Positions 22,748-34,712 of a DNA stretch of 64,000 bases are shown here, piece after piece (the stretch's first letter is position 1; the number at the start of each line of letters is the position of its first letter). Source of the stretch: Acanthochlamys bracteata (lineage: Eukaryota; Streptophyta; Magnoliopsida; Pandanales; Velloziaceae); the NCBI GenBank assembly GCA_019914995.1, contig CM034137.1, positions 6,413,155 through 6,477,154 on the forward strand, read 5' to 3'. A program made the translations under genes and the position numbers. Under the pieces are notes generated by a model. It searched no databases and was not told the origin of the DNA. It saw nothing but the letters and a program-made list of their open reading frames with translations.

Positions 22748-23480
22748 TTGTTAAAACCTACAAAGACTCATATGCTAACTAGTTAAGACACCGTCTTAAT
22801 ATTGATTAAATTATTTGATTCATATAAGTCAAAAGTTAAGCTGAAATAGGAAGTCGAGATAATCAAACTGAGGTCAATATGAAGTCGAAATAAGCCAAGA
22901 ATGAATTTGAATTTAAGTCGACATTATGTCGAATGAGGTTGACCAACACGGATCACACCGTTGCAGTGGGTCGCACAAGGTCACACTTAACCCCACCGGG
23001 TTATTAGACCAAGTGTGACTGTGTGCGACCTACTAAGTGCATCCGTATCAAATCCGAGTGCGACCTCGTAGGATCAAGTGCGACAGTGTGTGTGATGAAA
23101 TCACAATGGGACGAACATAGGTCACACTGGGGGCATCCTAGTCAGACCCAAGTGTGATCTAGTATGACCATGTGCAATCTAATTTATAATAAATTTTAAG
23201 ATAAACTTTAATAAATTCTTACTTGGACTCGAATTTGTCTTTTCAATAAAAGCTGTCCATTATTATCAGTCGCACTAAATATATTTTTGAAAGAATTTTC
23301 AAATTTTATTATTAATTTAAATTGTTCGACATTGTGCGACTCTGTTCGACCTTCAAAAATAGCTATGTATACATACGCATTTGCCCTCAAAAAGGGACGA
23401 AATAGTAAAACTAGGTCGATTCGAAGAGAAGATAATATATATAAATTATGGAGTTCTTCTTATTTCTTTTATCTTCATCA
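22748..23480 (+). mobile_element. LTR-like repeat with GTGCGAC-type motifs
   Basis: This block is more GC-rich than its neighbours and repeats GTGCGAC, GTGTGAC and related words many times between about 22930 and 23345. A TATA-like stretch lies near 23360. Such composition and length fit a long terminal repeat, perhaps a solo LTR, but I could not fix both ends or a target duplication. Confidence 0.35.
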
Positions 23481-23486
23481 AGTGTT

Positions 23487-24010
23487 GAATAGAGATTAAT
23501 TTGTGATCCGATTGAGTTGAAATTTTATAATATATTTTGACTCATAATTTTTCATCTACAAAGGTGGAGTTGAATTTAAAAATTACTCCGACTAGCAACT
23601 GAGAAGAGAGTGTCTGGAAATGACCCTAACGAGTGAGTGCTCCTATCCCTCCCCTATAAGATTTATGGTTAGGATGATTTCCAAATTATTTATACATAGG
23701 GGATAGGGGTACTCCCGAATATTCCCTCTTCAGTTTATGACCGAAGTGATCTTCAAACTCAATTTTCATTGTTGGATATGAAGAACTATGAATGAAAAAT
23801 GTACTCATAAAATTGTAGCTTAATCGGACCACTAATTTACCTCAATTCGATCATTTGATAAAGACGATAGAAAGTAAAAAAGAAAGAAATTCAAAATATA
23901 GATATTTTTTACTTTCTGTCGTATTAATCAAGTAATTAGATAGAGATAATTCGTGGTCCGACTGAGCTGAAATTTTATAAGTATGTTTCTAATTCATAAT
24001 TTTTCATATT
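23487..24010. mobile_element. Two foldback MITE pieces (MULE-type family)
   Basis: A right half at 23487-23665 ends GGATAGGAGCACT (minus strand). A second, almost full copy starts at about 23694 with GGATAGGGGTACTCC and runs to about 24010. Both hold the family core GGATATGAAGAACTATGA on one arm and its inverse on the other. They sit head to tail in AT-rich DNA. Other copies lie at 26410-26771, 26787-27172 and 31315-31735. Confidence 0.55.
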
Positions 24011-24418
24011 CATTTTATCTTCTGGACAAGGTTGGAGTTCCTTTTGTGAGTACATTCTGTCCATAGATTTAACTAGCTTTCTTTGAATTCTTTTTGTATA
24101 TAATATGATGTCCGATCATTTCCCTAGTCAATTCTTTACATTTAGTCTCCAATATGTACTTGTAAATTTGTAAGTAAACACTTTCTTGTATATCATTAGT
24201 GGAACTAATTGATTAGCTCAGATATCCACATTTTGGTGCATCAATTCTATTTTCCCTTTTTTTCCCCCTTGAAACAAGAAGGTGATAGGATAAAGTTTGT
24301 ACCTTGTAGTTTTGTTGGAGTGGAGCCGTTTGTGTTTACTTATTTTTTATGTGTGGAAGGCTCAATTGCGATATTAGCTAACACGTCAGCATATCCGATA
24401 CGAATATAAACAGATATT

Positions 24419-24610
24419 GTACTTGTGACAATGGCGATACATAATTATATAAGAAAAAAGTTATTGCAGATGATGTATTCTTTCTAGCTGAACAAGAGAT
24501 CTATGTCCATCAACTAACAAAGTATCTGGCAGTGCATCAAATGTTCAACCCGAAGTTTTGAATATTGGTGATAATGATATAGATTGGTTAAGGCATTGTG
24601 ATAAAATTGC
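24419..24610 (+). pseudogene. Possible remnant of a Harbinger transposase C-terminus
   Basis: Translation gives VTMAIHNYIRKK, then (after a shift) ADDVFFLAEQEIY. Plant Harbinger-type transposases end with a similar ALHNYIRRK motif followed by an acidic stretch. It is short and frame-broken, so I give it modest weight. Confidence 0.35.
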
Positions 24611-25239
24611 TAATAAAAAATTTCAACAATGATTATATAACTATTATAGCTGTATAAACATTATTTTGACTATAGTTTTTGCTTAACTTTTAAAATTGAT
24701 TAGTCTATGAATATATTATTGTCTCTATATTTATTATTAAGTACTATATGATTGTATTATTTATTCATTATTAATATTTTTTTAATTAATTAGTTATTAA
24801 ATAAGTAAACAATAATATATTTATATCTTTAAAATTAACTTAAAAAATTTATTATATACTAGTCTTTAACTTTTAAATTATTAATATATTTTCAAAATAT
24901 TTATAAATTTAAATATTAGTTTACAAATAAAATATAAGTAAAAAATAAACAAATATATAATATCATATTCATAAATTTCATATACATCAACTATTATATT
25001 ATAAAAGACATTCCAATTTTTTTATACTCTATTTTATCTTTTCAGATTCTTTTTGCAAACACCCTATTCAATTTTTTTTACAAAAAAGTTAATTTTATCC
25101 AAATGCATAGTTTCTTTTTCAAGAAAAAATTTCATTGTTACTTTTTTCAAAAAGTTAAAAAGAATAACTTTTTCCAAAAAATTAAGAAATTTATAAATTT
25201 AGCCAAAGGGTCCCAATATTTTCTTACATCATAGAAAAC

Positions 25240-26073
25240 TATGGATGGCATATATATGACCAGATCCAAAAATTGACCTACTTAATTAGCATTAAGGTTA
25301 GAAAATTTAACCAGTATAAATATATAAAATGGGTTAGAATTAAAAGAACTCGACCCAGTTGTTAAATGGATTGATCCGTAATTGATCCACCGATCCGTAA
25401 TTGCTTATTTTAAAGAACAATTCTTTCTAATTTTTTCTTACTGTATAATAAAATTTTTACAACAAAAAAAATCAAAAAAAATTGATAATAGTAATTTATA
25501 AATTACTAAATTATATTGTATTTAGTCATTTACTTTTATGCCTTATTAAAATAATATAATATGAGCTATAATACTATCGAAATTATTACTATATAGATAT
25601 TTTTTTAATGACGAATTTGGATTTTGTAAAAAATTGTTATCAAAATTTTTGTCACTTAGGTATATTTATAAAAAAATTTATCGAAATATTATTATGTATT
25701 TATAATCATAAATTTTAAGCTGTCACCACATATTTTCAAAAAATAAAATAAAATAATTTTTAGATTATTTTAAGGACCGATAAGATAATAAAGAATGCAC
25801 ATTTTGACGGATACTCACTATATCTCTTCACCAAGAATATTGTATACATTCATTCCAACTGATTTTATAATTCATTCAAGCTTAAAAATATAAAATTAAA
25901 AATTTTAATTATAAATGGGTCGATCCAAATTTAATCTGATTATTAAATATGTTAAATTAAGATTGACAATTTGGCCCGTCTAAATTCATAGATTGAATTA
26001 GAATTGAACAAATTTGATCCAATTATTAAATGGATCTATTCGAAACTGATACATCAATCTAATGTCACCCATA
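25240..26073 (-). mobile_element. hAT-type MITE, 834 bp, with 8-bp target duplication
   Basis: Flanks are TAGAAAAC (25232-25239) and TAGCAAAC (26074-26081), seven of eight matching, the target size of hAT elements. The interior is the inverse of the MITE at 60152-61001: both contain GACCCA/TGGGTC-type runs near the ends and a shared central AT-rich core with an AAATTCGTCATT motif. It is more decayed than the copy at 60152. Confidence 0.6.
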
Positions 26074-26409
26074 TAGCAAACTTCTTATATTTTGGTCCAG
26101 GAGATTTGTGATACAAACAAAAAAACTAAACTATTAAGTAGATTGCTTTATACTAGAAAGGGCACCTCGAATTATCTGTAATTACAATTTACCCAAATTA
26201 CTTGTAGCGTGCGAATGTGCGATTGCGTCCACACCGGGCATTCAATTTATTTAAAATGATGAACGACGAATGGCCATCTTAATAAAAAGCAAAAAGTTTG
26301 GAGACTTAAATGCATTAAGACAAATTAAGAATTTTAAACCATCTTTTCGTTTAACATTGGAATGATTGAAGCAATTTAGCACTACGTTAAATAGTTGAAG
26401 AATATATAT

Positions 26410-26771
26410 GGCCGGAGTGACCTCCAAATCTAATCTCCACCGTTGGATATGAAGAATAATAAGTTAAAAATATACCCATAAATTTTAGATCAATCGGACC
26501 ACGAAGTCACCTTCATCTAGTCACTTGATCAAGATGACAGAAATGATACAACATATATATTTTTAAATTTTCTTACTTTCTGTCATTTTGATCAAGTGAC
26601 TAGATGAATGTGAATTTGTAGTCCAATTGAACTAAAATTTTATGAGTATATTTCTAACTCATAGTTCTTCATATCTACCGGTGAAAATTGGATTTAGAGA
26701 TCATTTCAGTCATAAAACGGAGAAAGAGTGCCTCGAAAGTGCTCCTAAAGAGGAAATGCCTCTATTTCTCC
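26410..26771. mobile_element. Foldback MITE copy between TA-rich flanks
   Basis: The element is nearly palindromic. CCGTTGGATATGAAGAATAA on the left arm matches the inverse of TTCTTCATATCTACCGG on the right arm, and GATCAAGATGACAG faces CTGTCATTTTGATC in the middle. The right end carries TGCTCCTAAAGAGG and CTATTTCTCC. An ATATATAT tract lies on the left and (TA)n at 26772-26786 on the right. The left terminus looks shortened. Confidence 0.65.
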
Positions 26772-26786
26772 TATATATATATATAT

Positions 26787-27172
26787 GGGTGGGAATAGGA
26801 GCACCCCACCTTTAGAGGCACCTTAGGGCACTCTTTCTAAAAAGATGCATAAAAAATTTTAAATATAATTTTCACCGTTTGATATGAAAAATTATGAATT
26901 ACAAAGACGGGCGACAAAATTTTATCTCAATCGAATCATGAATTGATCTCCATCAAATCTCTTGATCAAAATGATATAAAAAAAAAGAACATCTTTATTA
27001 TTTATATCATTTGATCAAACGCCGGATAGAGATTGATTTGTATTCCGATTAAGTTGAAATTTTGTCAGCATACTTTTTACTAATAGTTCTTTATATCTAA
27101 CGGTGAAGATTAAATTTGGAACTTTAGATTGAAATGGATACCCCTAAGGTGCCCATAAGAATGGGGTGCCTC
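26787..27172. mobile_element. Foldback MITE copy between two (TA)n tracts
   Basis: The left end is GGGTGGGAATAGGAGCACCC. The right end carries AAGAATGGGGTGCCTC, matching in inverse. Inner arms hold CACCGTTTGATATGAAAAAT and its inverse ATATCTAACGGTG. It is bounded by (TA)n at 26772-26786 and 27173-27199, so two family members share one TA tract. Confidence 0.65.
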
Positions 27173-27504
27173 TATATATATATATATATATATATATATT
27201 ACTAACATGATTTTTAATTAATTTGCAAACCAACTAGCATATTCCTAGACTATATAGGAGTGCTGCGTTTGACATTTTTCTTTTTTCAGATCTTAAACTA
27301 CAGAAGTCTATACTAAATCCGGTTCCCAATACACCATTACGATAAACAGATAAACAAATAAACATCACTTTACTGTAGATAACTGTTATACAGGTACTGT
27401 TGAATCTAACTACATATAGGAGCTTATTTACGCTAGCTAGAACCACAATGGTTGCTCCTGATCATAGTTGCAAAATGCATAACAGCAACTTGGTCGGCCT
27501 TTCT

Positions 27505-28014
27505 CTAGTAAGGCTTCCGGCCGCGGATATTTCCAGGAGGCTTGTAGTTACAGATGATGAAATAAGACCCACGAGCATCTCTGCACTTCACACGAGCGCA
27601 ACCAATCTTGGTTGAAGATCGCCAGACGACCTGCGTGTAGTGCCCGCACTCTTTACGTGCCCTACAGGTGTTGCTGTTGTAGTTATAGTATTGCTTCTCA
27701 GAAACCCAAGAATTAACTGCGTCGTAGGCAGTATAAGCCTTCCCCCAACCAGAGAATAAGTTCTCTCCGTACGGACCACCGGAGTGCACAAGCTTACAGT
27801 CTATTATCCTCTTGCTCGCGTAGTTCTGCGCGTAGGCGGCTACGGTGCTGTCCCATTTTACGGGACCAACACCGACAGCAGAGCGAGCCCTGTTATGGGC
27901 ATTTACATAATCTTGAGGAGAGATTTGAGCTTGTACTGTGTGCAGCATGGCTACTGCCATGACGCATAACAGTGCTAAGCATATGGTTGATGATGAAACA
28001 AATCTATTAGCCAT
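27505..28014 (-). CDS. PR1: Pathogenesis-related protein 1 (CAP family), basic type, 169 aa
   Basis: An intronless gene for a secreted antifungal CAP protein. Residues 1-29 are a signal peptide, with likely cleavage after TVQA. The mature part begins [15 protein letters not shown]. The cavity residues are seen in [14 protein letters not shown] and CGHYTQVVW (CAP signature 1), followed by [12 protein letters not shown] (signature 2). Six cysteines are present, enough for the three disulfides of the family. The last 11 residues ([11 protein letters not shown]) match the form PxGNxxxxxPY of the CAPE peptide that can be released after CNYx. Many Arg and Lys residues make it a basic PR-1. A TATA box lies about 50 bases upstream. 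Defence role is from the family; pathogen induction cannot be seen here. Confidence 0.95.
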   Translation of the reverse strand: MANRFVSSSTICLALLCVMAVAMLHTVQAQISPQDYVNAHNRARSAVGVGPVKWDSTVAAYAQNYASKRIIDCKLVHSGGPYGENLFSGWGKAYTAYDAVNSWVSEKQYYNYNSNTCRARKECGHYTQVVWRSSTKIGCARVKCRDARGSYFIICNYKPPGNIRGRKPY

Positions 28015-28064
28015 GGCTTCTGTATTGCAAATGTATTTGATGAGAAATCAATTATAAGAACTGG

Positions 28065-28071
28065 ATTTATA
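28065..28071 (-). promoter_or_regulatory. TATA box of the PR-1 gene
   Basis: The minus strand reads CCTATAAATCC, about 50 bases before the ATG, with a short leader. Confidence 0.6.
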
Positions 28072-28339
28072 GGCAATGTAGCTAGCGTACGTGAGGGAAC
28101 TAATCCTTTATATTGAAATTATTAACTTGTCAACACTATGATTCATGGTTTATTAGTTGTGTTTTCAGACTTGAAAAGTTCGTCGTTAGAAGAAATGACT
28201 TGGTTTATTAGTAGATTTAATCCATGTTGCTCTTTGAAAATTCAGGTTTGCAAACACATGGGCTGCTTTGAGCCTGTTCTTCAACTTAAATTGAGAGGAT
28301 AATGCTTATTGCTGATTCAAAGAAAAATATTTACGTTTT

Positions 28340-28600
28340 AGATAATTTGAGTGTCGTGGTACGGAGAATGATCAACTAGATGAACTGGTCATTCGACACA
28401 AGATAATTAGTAACTGTCTTATCAAAGAAGCGTATTACAATTTTAATTCAATATATTAATTATTAAATTTTAAATAATTTGCATGTTGTGGTCGGAGATT
28501 GACCAACTGGATGAACAGGTCATTCATAGATATAAAACAACAACTGACTTGTCAAAGAAGCGTATTACAATCAATTCAATCTATACTATTGTTTAAAATA
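28340..28600. repeat. Imperfect tandem duplication, unit ~131 bp, upstream of PR-1
   Basis: Copy 1 (about 28340-28470) and copy 2 (about 28471-28600) share GATAATTTG/ATAATTTGC starts, then a GATGAACTGGTCATTC / GATGAACAGGTCATTC pair and AAAGAAGCGTATTACAAT in both. They lie about 330-590 bases before the PR-1 start codon. Confidence 0.7.
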
Positions 28601-29480
28601 TTTAATCTCATATTATTTATTAATAGTTTTGAAATAATATTTATAAAATTTTGGGCTTACTCAATTCATAACAAATTGGTTTTGAAAATAATATAAGTGC
28701 TCCATATGAATCTGAATAGATTGAGTCGAATCGACTCAAAATGTGGACAAAATCTAATTTTATTATTTATTTTATTCAGAAATTTATAGTCTGCTTTATT
28801 TTAGGCAAATAGTTCATTTTTCAGAACATTTAGCCCGTTTTATTCAAAAACAATTTTTCGATTCATTTTAGGAAAAATAATTCACTTCATTTCAGTATAA
28901 AGTAGTCCACTTCATTCGAAGTTTATTATGGAGTAAGTAGCCCGCAGTTTATTAAAAAAAAATACTCTGCTGGAGGGTAGGTGGTAATAAAGGTTAAGTC
29001 CTATATTGCATATTATTAGTTCTGAAATAATAATCATAAAGATTTTCGCTCATTATCGCCAATCGGCCCAGAATGTAGACTAAATCTAATTTTATTATCC
29101 ACTTTATTCAGAGCCTTTATGGTCCGATTTGTTTTAGTACAAATAGCCCGCTTTATTTCGGGATAGATAGTTCCTTTCATTTCAGGACATTTGTCCATTT
29201 TATTTTAGAGCATAGCCCACTTTATTTCAAAATAGGTAGCTCGCTTCGTTCAAGTTAATTACAGAGTAAGTAGCCCATTTTATTTCAAAATAGGTAGCCC
29301 GCTTTATTCAAATTAATTACAAAGTAAGTAGCTCGCATCGGTTCACTTCAAAAATAAAAACTACTTCGCTCGAAGGCATGTTTTAAGAAATATTTAGCCT
29401 CACATTACTTATTAATAATTTTGAAATAATATTCATAAATTCGGGCTCAATCACTTCATAGCCAATTGATTTTGAAAAAA
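28590..29480. repeat. Higher-order repeat of ~400 bp containing a ~22-bp minisatellite
   Basis: TTTTGAAATAATATTCATAAA-type segments recur near 28628, 29018 and 29418, each (in the first two cases) followed by CTAATTTTATTATCCACTTT-like DNA. Between them are many degenerate ~20-23 bp units built on TAGCCCGCTTTATTTCAAAA, best seen at 29120-29340. No coding sequence is seen. Confidence 0.6.
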
Positions 29481-30248
29481 ATTCTAAATTCATCACAACT
29501 ATCAAGATTGGTGACTTTCTACTTACACTATTTTTCTAATGCCCCGCCAATCAAGAAACTAAAATGGTTAAATACAAATCTAGTCATTGAAAAATTCAAT
29601 TAGGCATGAGTTCGCTTTCAAACTAAATCTAATATATGTATCACATTTAGTTTCAAAACTGATACTCCAAAAGAAGAGATGCAAGAATCCAAAATATAGT
29701 AAGCCTATATTTGTTATACCTACAGAGATATTTGAAAGTGCTTAAAAATAAACAATTTTTCTTAGAAATTATTTTAAAAATTGTTTTAAAACGAAGTTGA
29801 CATTTTATATATAAAAACATAAAATTATACATATATAAATATTTATGATGTATAACTTATCGTATTTTTAAATTTTAAAAATTTAGAAGCTGTAAAAGTT
29901 TATTAAAAAATAAATATTAAAATGATATTTAAGTAAGGAGTGATAAGCACTATCAGTTATGCTCGTAAGCTACATATTTGTTAGGGCATTAATTGCAATT
30001 CAACAACTCCTAAACTAATATAAATTCATGTTGCATTTGCAGGTTTGCAGCTCAGAACTTCTGGAGGACATATTCTATCCTTTGGCGTCGGAATATAAAC
30101 ATTTGGTTAGCTTTTTGAGAAGATTTACATTGTAGTCATCAATTATCAAGTCCTCAAGGTTTTTGTGTTCGTTATTCCCTCTAAATTTGTCATTCTTCCA
30201 AAATTTGTCTACGATAAGATAGTACTTAATATGCATAAGGAGAAAAAG
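29481..30248. other. Gene-free AT-rich DNA
   Basis: No gene. The segment at about 29720-29920 resembles the AT-rich dispersed repeat seen at 5.8-7.5 kb. Confidence 0.35.
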
Positions 30249-31014
30249 CAGTATTTTAAAACCCAATCCGATCCGGTCGGGTCGATTCGAAATCTGGCAA
30301 TCCGGCATGATTCCGGATTGGGTGAGCAGCATAATCCAGTATGCAATAAATCCGATAAAATCCGATCGATCTGATCGATTTTTGAATAACCCGGTGACTC
30401 GGTACAACGGGTTGACCCAGTATGATTATTAAAAAAATAAAAAAATAAAATATTAAAATATGATCGCTCTTTGAGTTATTTTGCTGCTTCGAATTATTTC
30501 TGTTAAGTTTTTAACCCTCCGTCTCCCTAACCGGTTAATCTATTTTTTTGCTATCGTTCTCGGCGCCGATAATTGCTACTGCTACCACGCTCTATTGATC
30601 ATCGTCGAACCATCTCTACTCTGCTGATCCTTACTATATATATAAGGCGACGAGTAGTTATACATAATTACATATAACGTAGCTAATTTGTAATGTTTAA
30701 AATATTGAGATTTTTTTATATTTTTGACTTTTTGGTTATTGTATTGATTCTTGAAAACTATTGCTTCAAAAATAAAAGATGTAACTTCAAAAAATATATT
30801 TAAATTTATTGTATATAATCATATTTCAAAAAAATTTTAAATAGCTGCTACAGTAAATATTATATAATATATATACTATATTTATAATATTAATATTTAT
30901 TTAATAAACCTGATTTGACCCAGTGGGTCAACCCAGTGACCCCGTGAGTTAACCGGTAATCCGGTGACCCGATAACATTCTGGGTCAACCACCGGATTGG
31001 TTTTAACAACACTG
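30249..31014. mobile_element. hAT-like MITE, 766 bp, rich in CCGGT/ACCGG words
   Basis: The left end is CAGTATTTTAAAACCCAATC and the reverse complement of the right end is CAGTGTTGTTAAAACCAATC, a good inverted repeat of the CAGTG type common in plant hAT MITEs. The 8 bp on each side (AGAAAAAG, AAAAGAAG) match at six positions, a possible worn target duplication. CCGGT and GGGTC words cluster near both ends. Confidence 0.6.
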
Positions 31015-31314
31015 AAAAGAAGTCTCCATCAGTATGTGAATATCGTACGTTTTCCATTTCCAATAATTTTAGTATCCACCCTAAACTTGGTAAGTTATGG
31101 CTTTGTTTTTTGGAACTGATAAATAGAAGAAAAAACTCGTTAGGAACACTTCGGAAAGAGTTCATTTTCATCTGATAAGTACTACCTTCGCCATTCCGTA
31201 TGTGGATCACATTCACTTTTTTTATCTAAAAAAATAATAAATATTCTACATACAAAAATTGTATGATATACAACTCATCTGTACTTTTTCAAATTTTTAT
31301 AAAAATTTATAAAA

Positions 31315-31735
31315 GGGAAAGAATATGAGCATTCCAATCCTTATGAACACTACAACGCACTCTATGGCCATTTGTGGCTGTGAAGACCTCCAAATTTAAT
31401 CTCTACCAATAGATATGAAGAATTTTGAGTAAGTAACATGCTGACAAAATTTCATCTCAATCGGATTATAATTCGACCTCCATTCGACTACTTAATTATG
31501 ATAGCACAAATAGAAAATATATATTTTGTCAACTTTTACTATGTGTCATCAAGATTAAGTGGCCGGATGGAGGTCGATTCGTAGTCATTTTGAGATAAAA
31601 TTTTGTCAACATATTACTGACTCATAGTTCTTCATATCTAATGGTACCGATTGAATTTCGAGATCTCCAAAGCCACAAACAACAGTGAAGTGCGCCAGAT
31701 TGTGCATAAAAACTAAAGTGCTTCTATTTCTCCCC
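31315..31735. mobile_element. Foldback MITE, 421 bp, with perfect 9-bp target duplication
   Basis: TTTATAAAA stands exactly on both sides (31306-31314 and 31736-31744). Nine bases is the hallmark of Mutator-like elements. The left end is GGGAAAGAATATGAGCA and the reverse complement of the right end is GGGGAGAAATAGAAGCA. The two arms pair along most of their length (for example TATGAAGAATTTTGAG against its inverse CTCATAGTTCTTCATA). There is no coding sequence. This copy sets the class of the whole foldback family in the window. Confidence 0.75.
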
Positions 31736-31744
31736 TTTATAAAA

Positions 31745-33619
31745 TATTTATTAGAAAACGTGAAAGCTTTTTAGGAATAAAAATAGTGCCATACGTATCT
31801 CCTTAAGGATTTTTGGAAACAAGATTAGTAATTAAGATGAAGATGCAACTGAAAGTAAAGATATAGATGAAGGTGAGCGAGCAGTAGTCATTGCATTTTG
31901 CGATGTTTGAATATATTAGTAAGATTAAGGACTTAACTCTATTTAGATATAAGATGAAATATGTATGTAATTAAGATGAACTTCTTATAAAAGACACACG
32001 CTTCCTTTTGAGTTATATTAATCTCTAACTTTAATTAACATAAATTTTATTAATATAACTTTAGGTTTACATTATTAATAAATTTTAGATAATATTAGAT
32101 ATACTTAACAGAAATAAATTAATTATTTAATAAAAATTGATCATATACAAAATATAAAATTTAATAGTTAGATCAAATTAAAAGTACAGTAAATATAAAA
32201 TTATAAACTCTTATAATAAAATACAACATGTGGTAATTTTTAAAGTTTAAAAAGTTTTTAAATTGTTATAAATAAAGAAAGCTAATAGAGAAAAAAATTT
32301 GAAGCTTAATTTTAGTCTCTGTAATACTCCATACAAGAATTTAAGACTTTAGTGCCAATTTGGCATTGCATATAAACTCTATTTCATTCAACTTTTTATC
32401 TCATATTTTTCAATAACTCTTCTACAACAATCTATAGAAATTTTTTTAAAAAAATTTAGAGGGTATAGAAAAATTATACACTGTGAGATCTTTATTATTA
32501 TTTTTTATTTTGAAATAAAAAAAGTACAGCTCATTTTCTAATAATTTCAAAAAGTATCCTTAATTTCAGAAAAGCTCTTTACAAAAGCAATCCCAAATAT
32601 CCAAATCTCCAAGCAGTGCTTTTCAAGATGAAATGGTTCATGTTCGTTAATTTTAATGAAGATTGCCTAACAAGTAATGAAGGTGAAGTGATTTACTTTC
32701 ACCTCTATTCACCCTCATTTATCTCGATCCAAACAGTCCGTTCGTGCAGCATGTTATGAATGTTTATGTAAATCCCATCTTAGATAATGAGTTTTTATTA
32801 TTGCAATGGCAATGCTAGCTTATCCAAAAGAATAATAATAAACTTGCATTTCCTGCAAACATGGGCTCCAAAGGGACTAAGAGAATCGTTGTACTTAGAA
32901 AACCCAAAAATTGGACTAAAGAGCATGAATTCACCCTCTCTCTTATGAATAGAAAGTTTGATCGGCTCTCTCATGTACTTGTTATCTTTTTAGAGTTCTC
33001 CTAAAGATGCAACAACCTAAACTAACTAAAGAATTTTATTAATCTACCATTATAGTCCGTACTACGCACTAGAAGAATACCCTGTTTGGAGTAGTTATCA
33101 AGCCCAAATAAGCTCCCACAAAGAAGCTGTGTATTTAGGTGTTCCTGCTTATTCACAAAAAATCATTTGTAGCGTCATTGTCGACAAGTAATGTTTGGCT
33201 CTATTGTCAGTAAGGAGTGTTGGTATGTTCTCTGTTTTCTCCTTTTCATTCTTTTCTCCTCACTTCTTTTCATGCCTTCTTCTTTTTATATTTTGTTTCC
33301 TTTTGGCAGCTGATTTGCAAACTCAAACAGCTTGAAATCTTTCCGATGACTTTCCTGTGCTGGCTATAATATCCCATCACTTATTCTACGTCTATCTCTT
33401 GGTCGCATCCTATCGCTAGATCTTCAACTGTTGGACTTGACTAGGTATGTGAGAATCCTCAATAGATCTTCTACTAGCCATCCTCTTTACTTTTAATTTC
33501 ATGGGGTAAGGCTTGATTTCAAATTTCTGCAATCCTTAGGGAATTAAAATTTTTCGCTTTCGCATGTGCATTGTGTTAAAATGCATGTATCACTTCATCC
33601 TCACTAATGCAAATACTTG
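31745..33619. other. Gene-free DNA left of the MULE
   Basis: No gene recognised. At about 31936-32745 the outer segments (CTCTATTTAGATATAAGATGAA and the inverse of TCATTTATCTCGATCCAAACAG) hint at another Tourist-like element, but I found no clean target duplication. 32400-32600 resembles the AT-rich dispersed repeat. Confidence 0.35.
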
Positions 33620-33647
33620 TATATATATATATAGGGTATAGATATGT

Positions 33648-34712
33648 GTACATTGTTCTTAAGTGCACATTATGCACATTGATTCTAGACCGTCGGATGG
33701 CTTGATCCGACGGTCACAAAGAAATTGCAAAAACGCGCTGGGCACAAACATATAAGGGCAGTGGTCATTTCACACGTTTAGTTCACCGGGTCTCTTAAGC
33801 TCGTTCATTCGATCTGCATAAAAAAAAAATTCATCTTCGTCTCTTCTTCGAGCCACTACGCCGCGTCTCCCCGTCGCGATCTGAGCAGCCCGCCACTGCT
33901 CCCTTCGTTCGCGGCGGGGACGCCGGTGCTTAATGGTGTCTTTTTTTTTTCTTCTCATTTTTCCTCCCACCAGCATAGCTCAGTCGGTTCCCGCGAAGAC
34001 GTCGGTGCTCAATATTCCTCCCGCTGCTCGAAAAATTCCTCCCTCTCTCCTTCTCGATTCTTTCTCTGTTTTGTTTTGTCTAATTTCTGTTTTCTCTTTA
34101 TTTATTTATTTTTGTTGTTGTATGGATTCGGGTGAGATCTTACCGAGATGTTTGTTTAATTTTTTAAAAATTTTTGTGTTTCTGTTTTGTCAAATTGGAT
34201 AAGGGTTCGATTTGTTGTGATTGAATTCTTTTTCCAATGGAATAAATGTGAGATTTGTAGGATGGGTGGATTGTTTTTGATTCAAAGAATGTCAACTGAT
34301 GCGATTTTGTTTTCTGTATTATTAGCATTTGTGTATTTCTTTTATAAAGATTTGAATATTTGAATGTGAATCATTAATTAAATTTTAGCTTCAAGCTTGC
34401 TATTGTGGTGTGTTGGAATGTGAATGATGTATGCATTTCAACACCTTTCACTCTTTCGAACGAATGATTATGATGATGAGCTCTCTAGCATGGTGTTTAA
34501 TTTGTGAATGAATGGTGTGTGAATTTGGTTTCGATAGTTGTTGTGCATTTCAGCAATTTTATCGATACCACGGATGTACATTGGTTTCATTCTTTTGACG
34601 TGTTTTTTTTCTTTTTTTGTTGACACTACAGCTTGCTGGGAATGCAGCAAGAGACATCACCAAGAGCTGGATTGTGTCCGGGCATATACCACTAGCAATC
34701 GGATTGCACAGC
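33648..34712 (+). repeat. Left terminal inverted repeat of the MULE
   Basis: About 1065 bp, pairing with 39693-40770. It contains GTGCACATTATGCAC near the tip and, at 33688-33715, a hairpin with an 11-bp perfect stem (GACCGTCGGAT, loop GGCTTG, ATCCGACGGTC). Further in is a GC-rich part (about 33840-33935) and a short internal duplication around GGTGCTTAAT / GGTGCTCAAT (33925 and 34003). Confidence 0.85.

Noticed and set aside
31936-32745. Possible further Tourist-like element
   Set aside because: End similarity is loose and I could not find a matching 3-bp target duplication, so it is only mentioned in the intergenic note.
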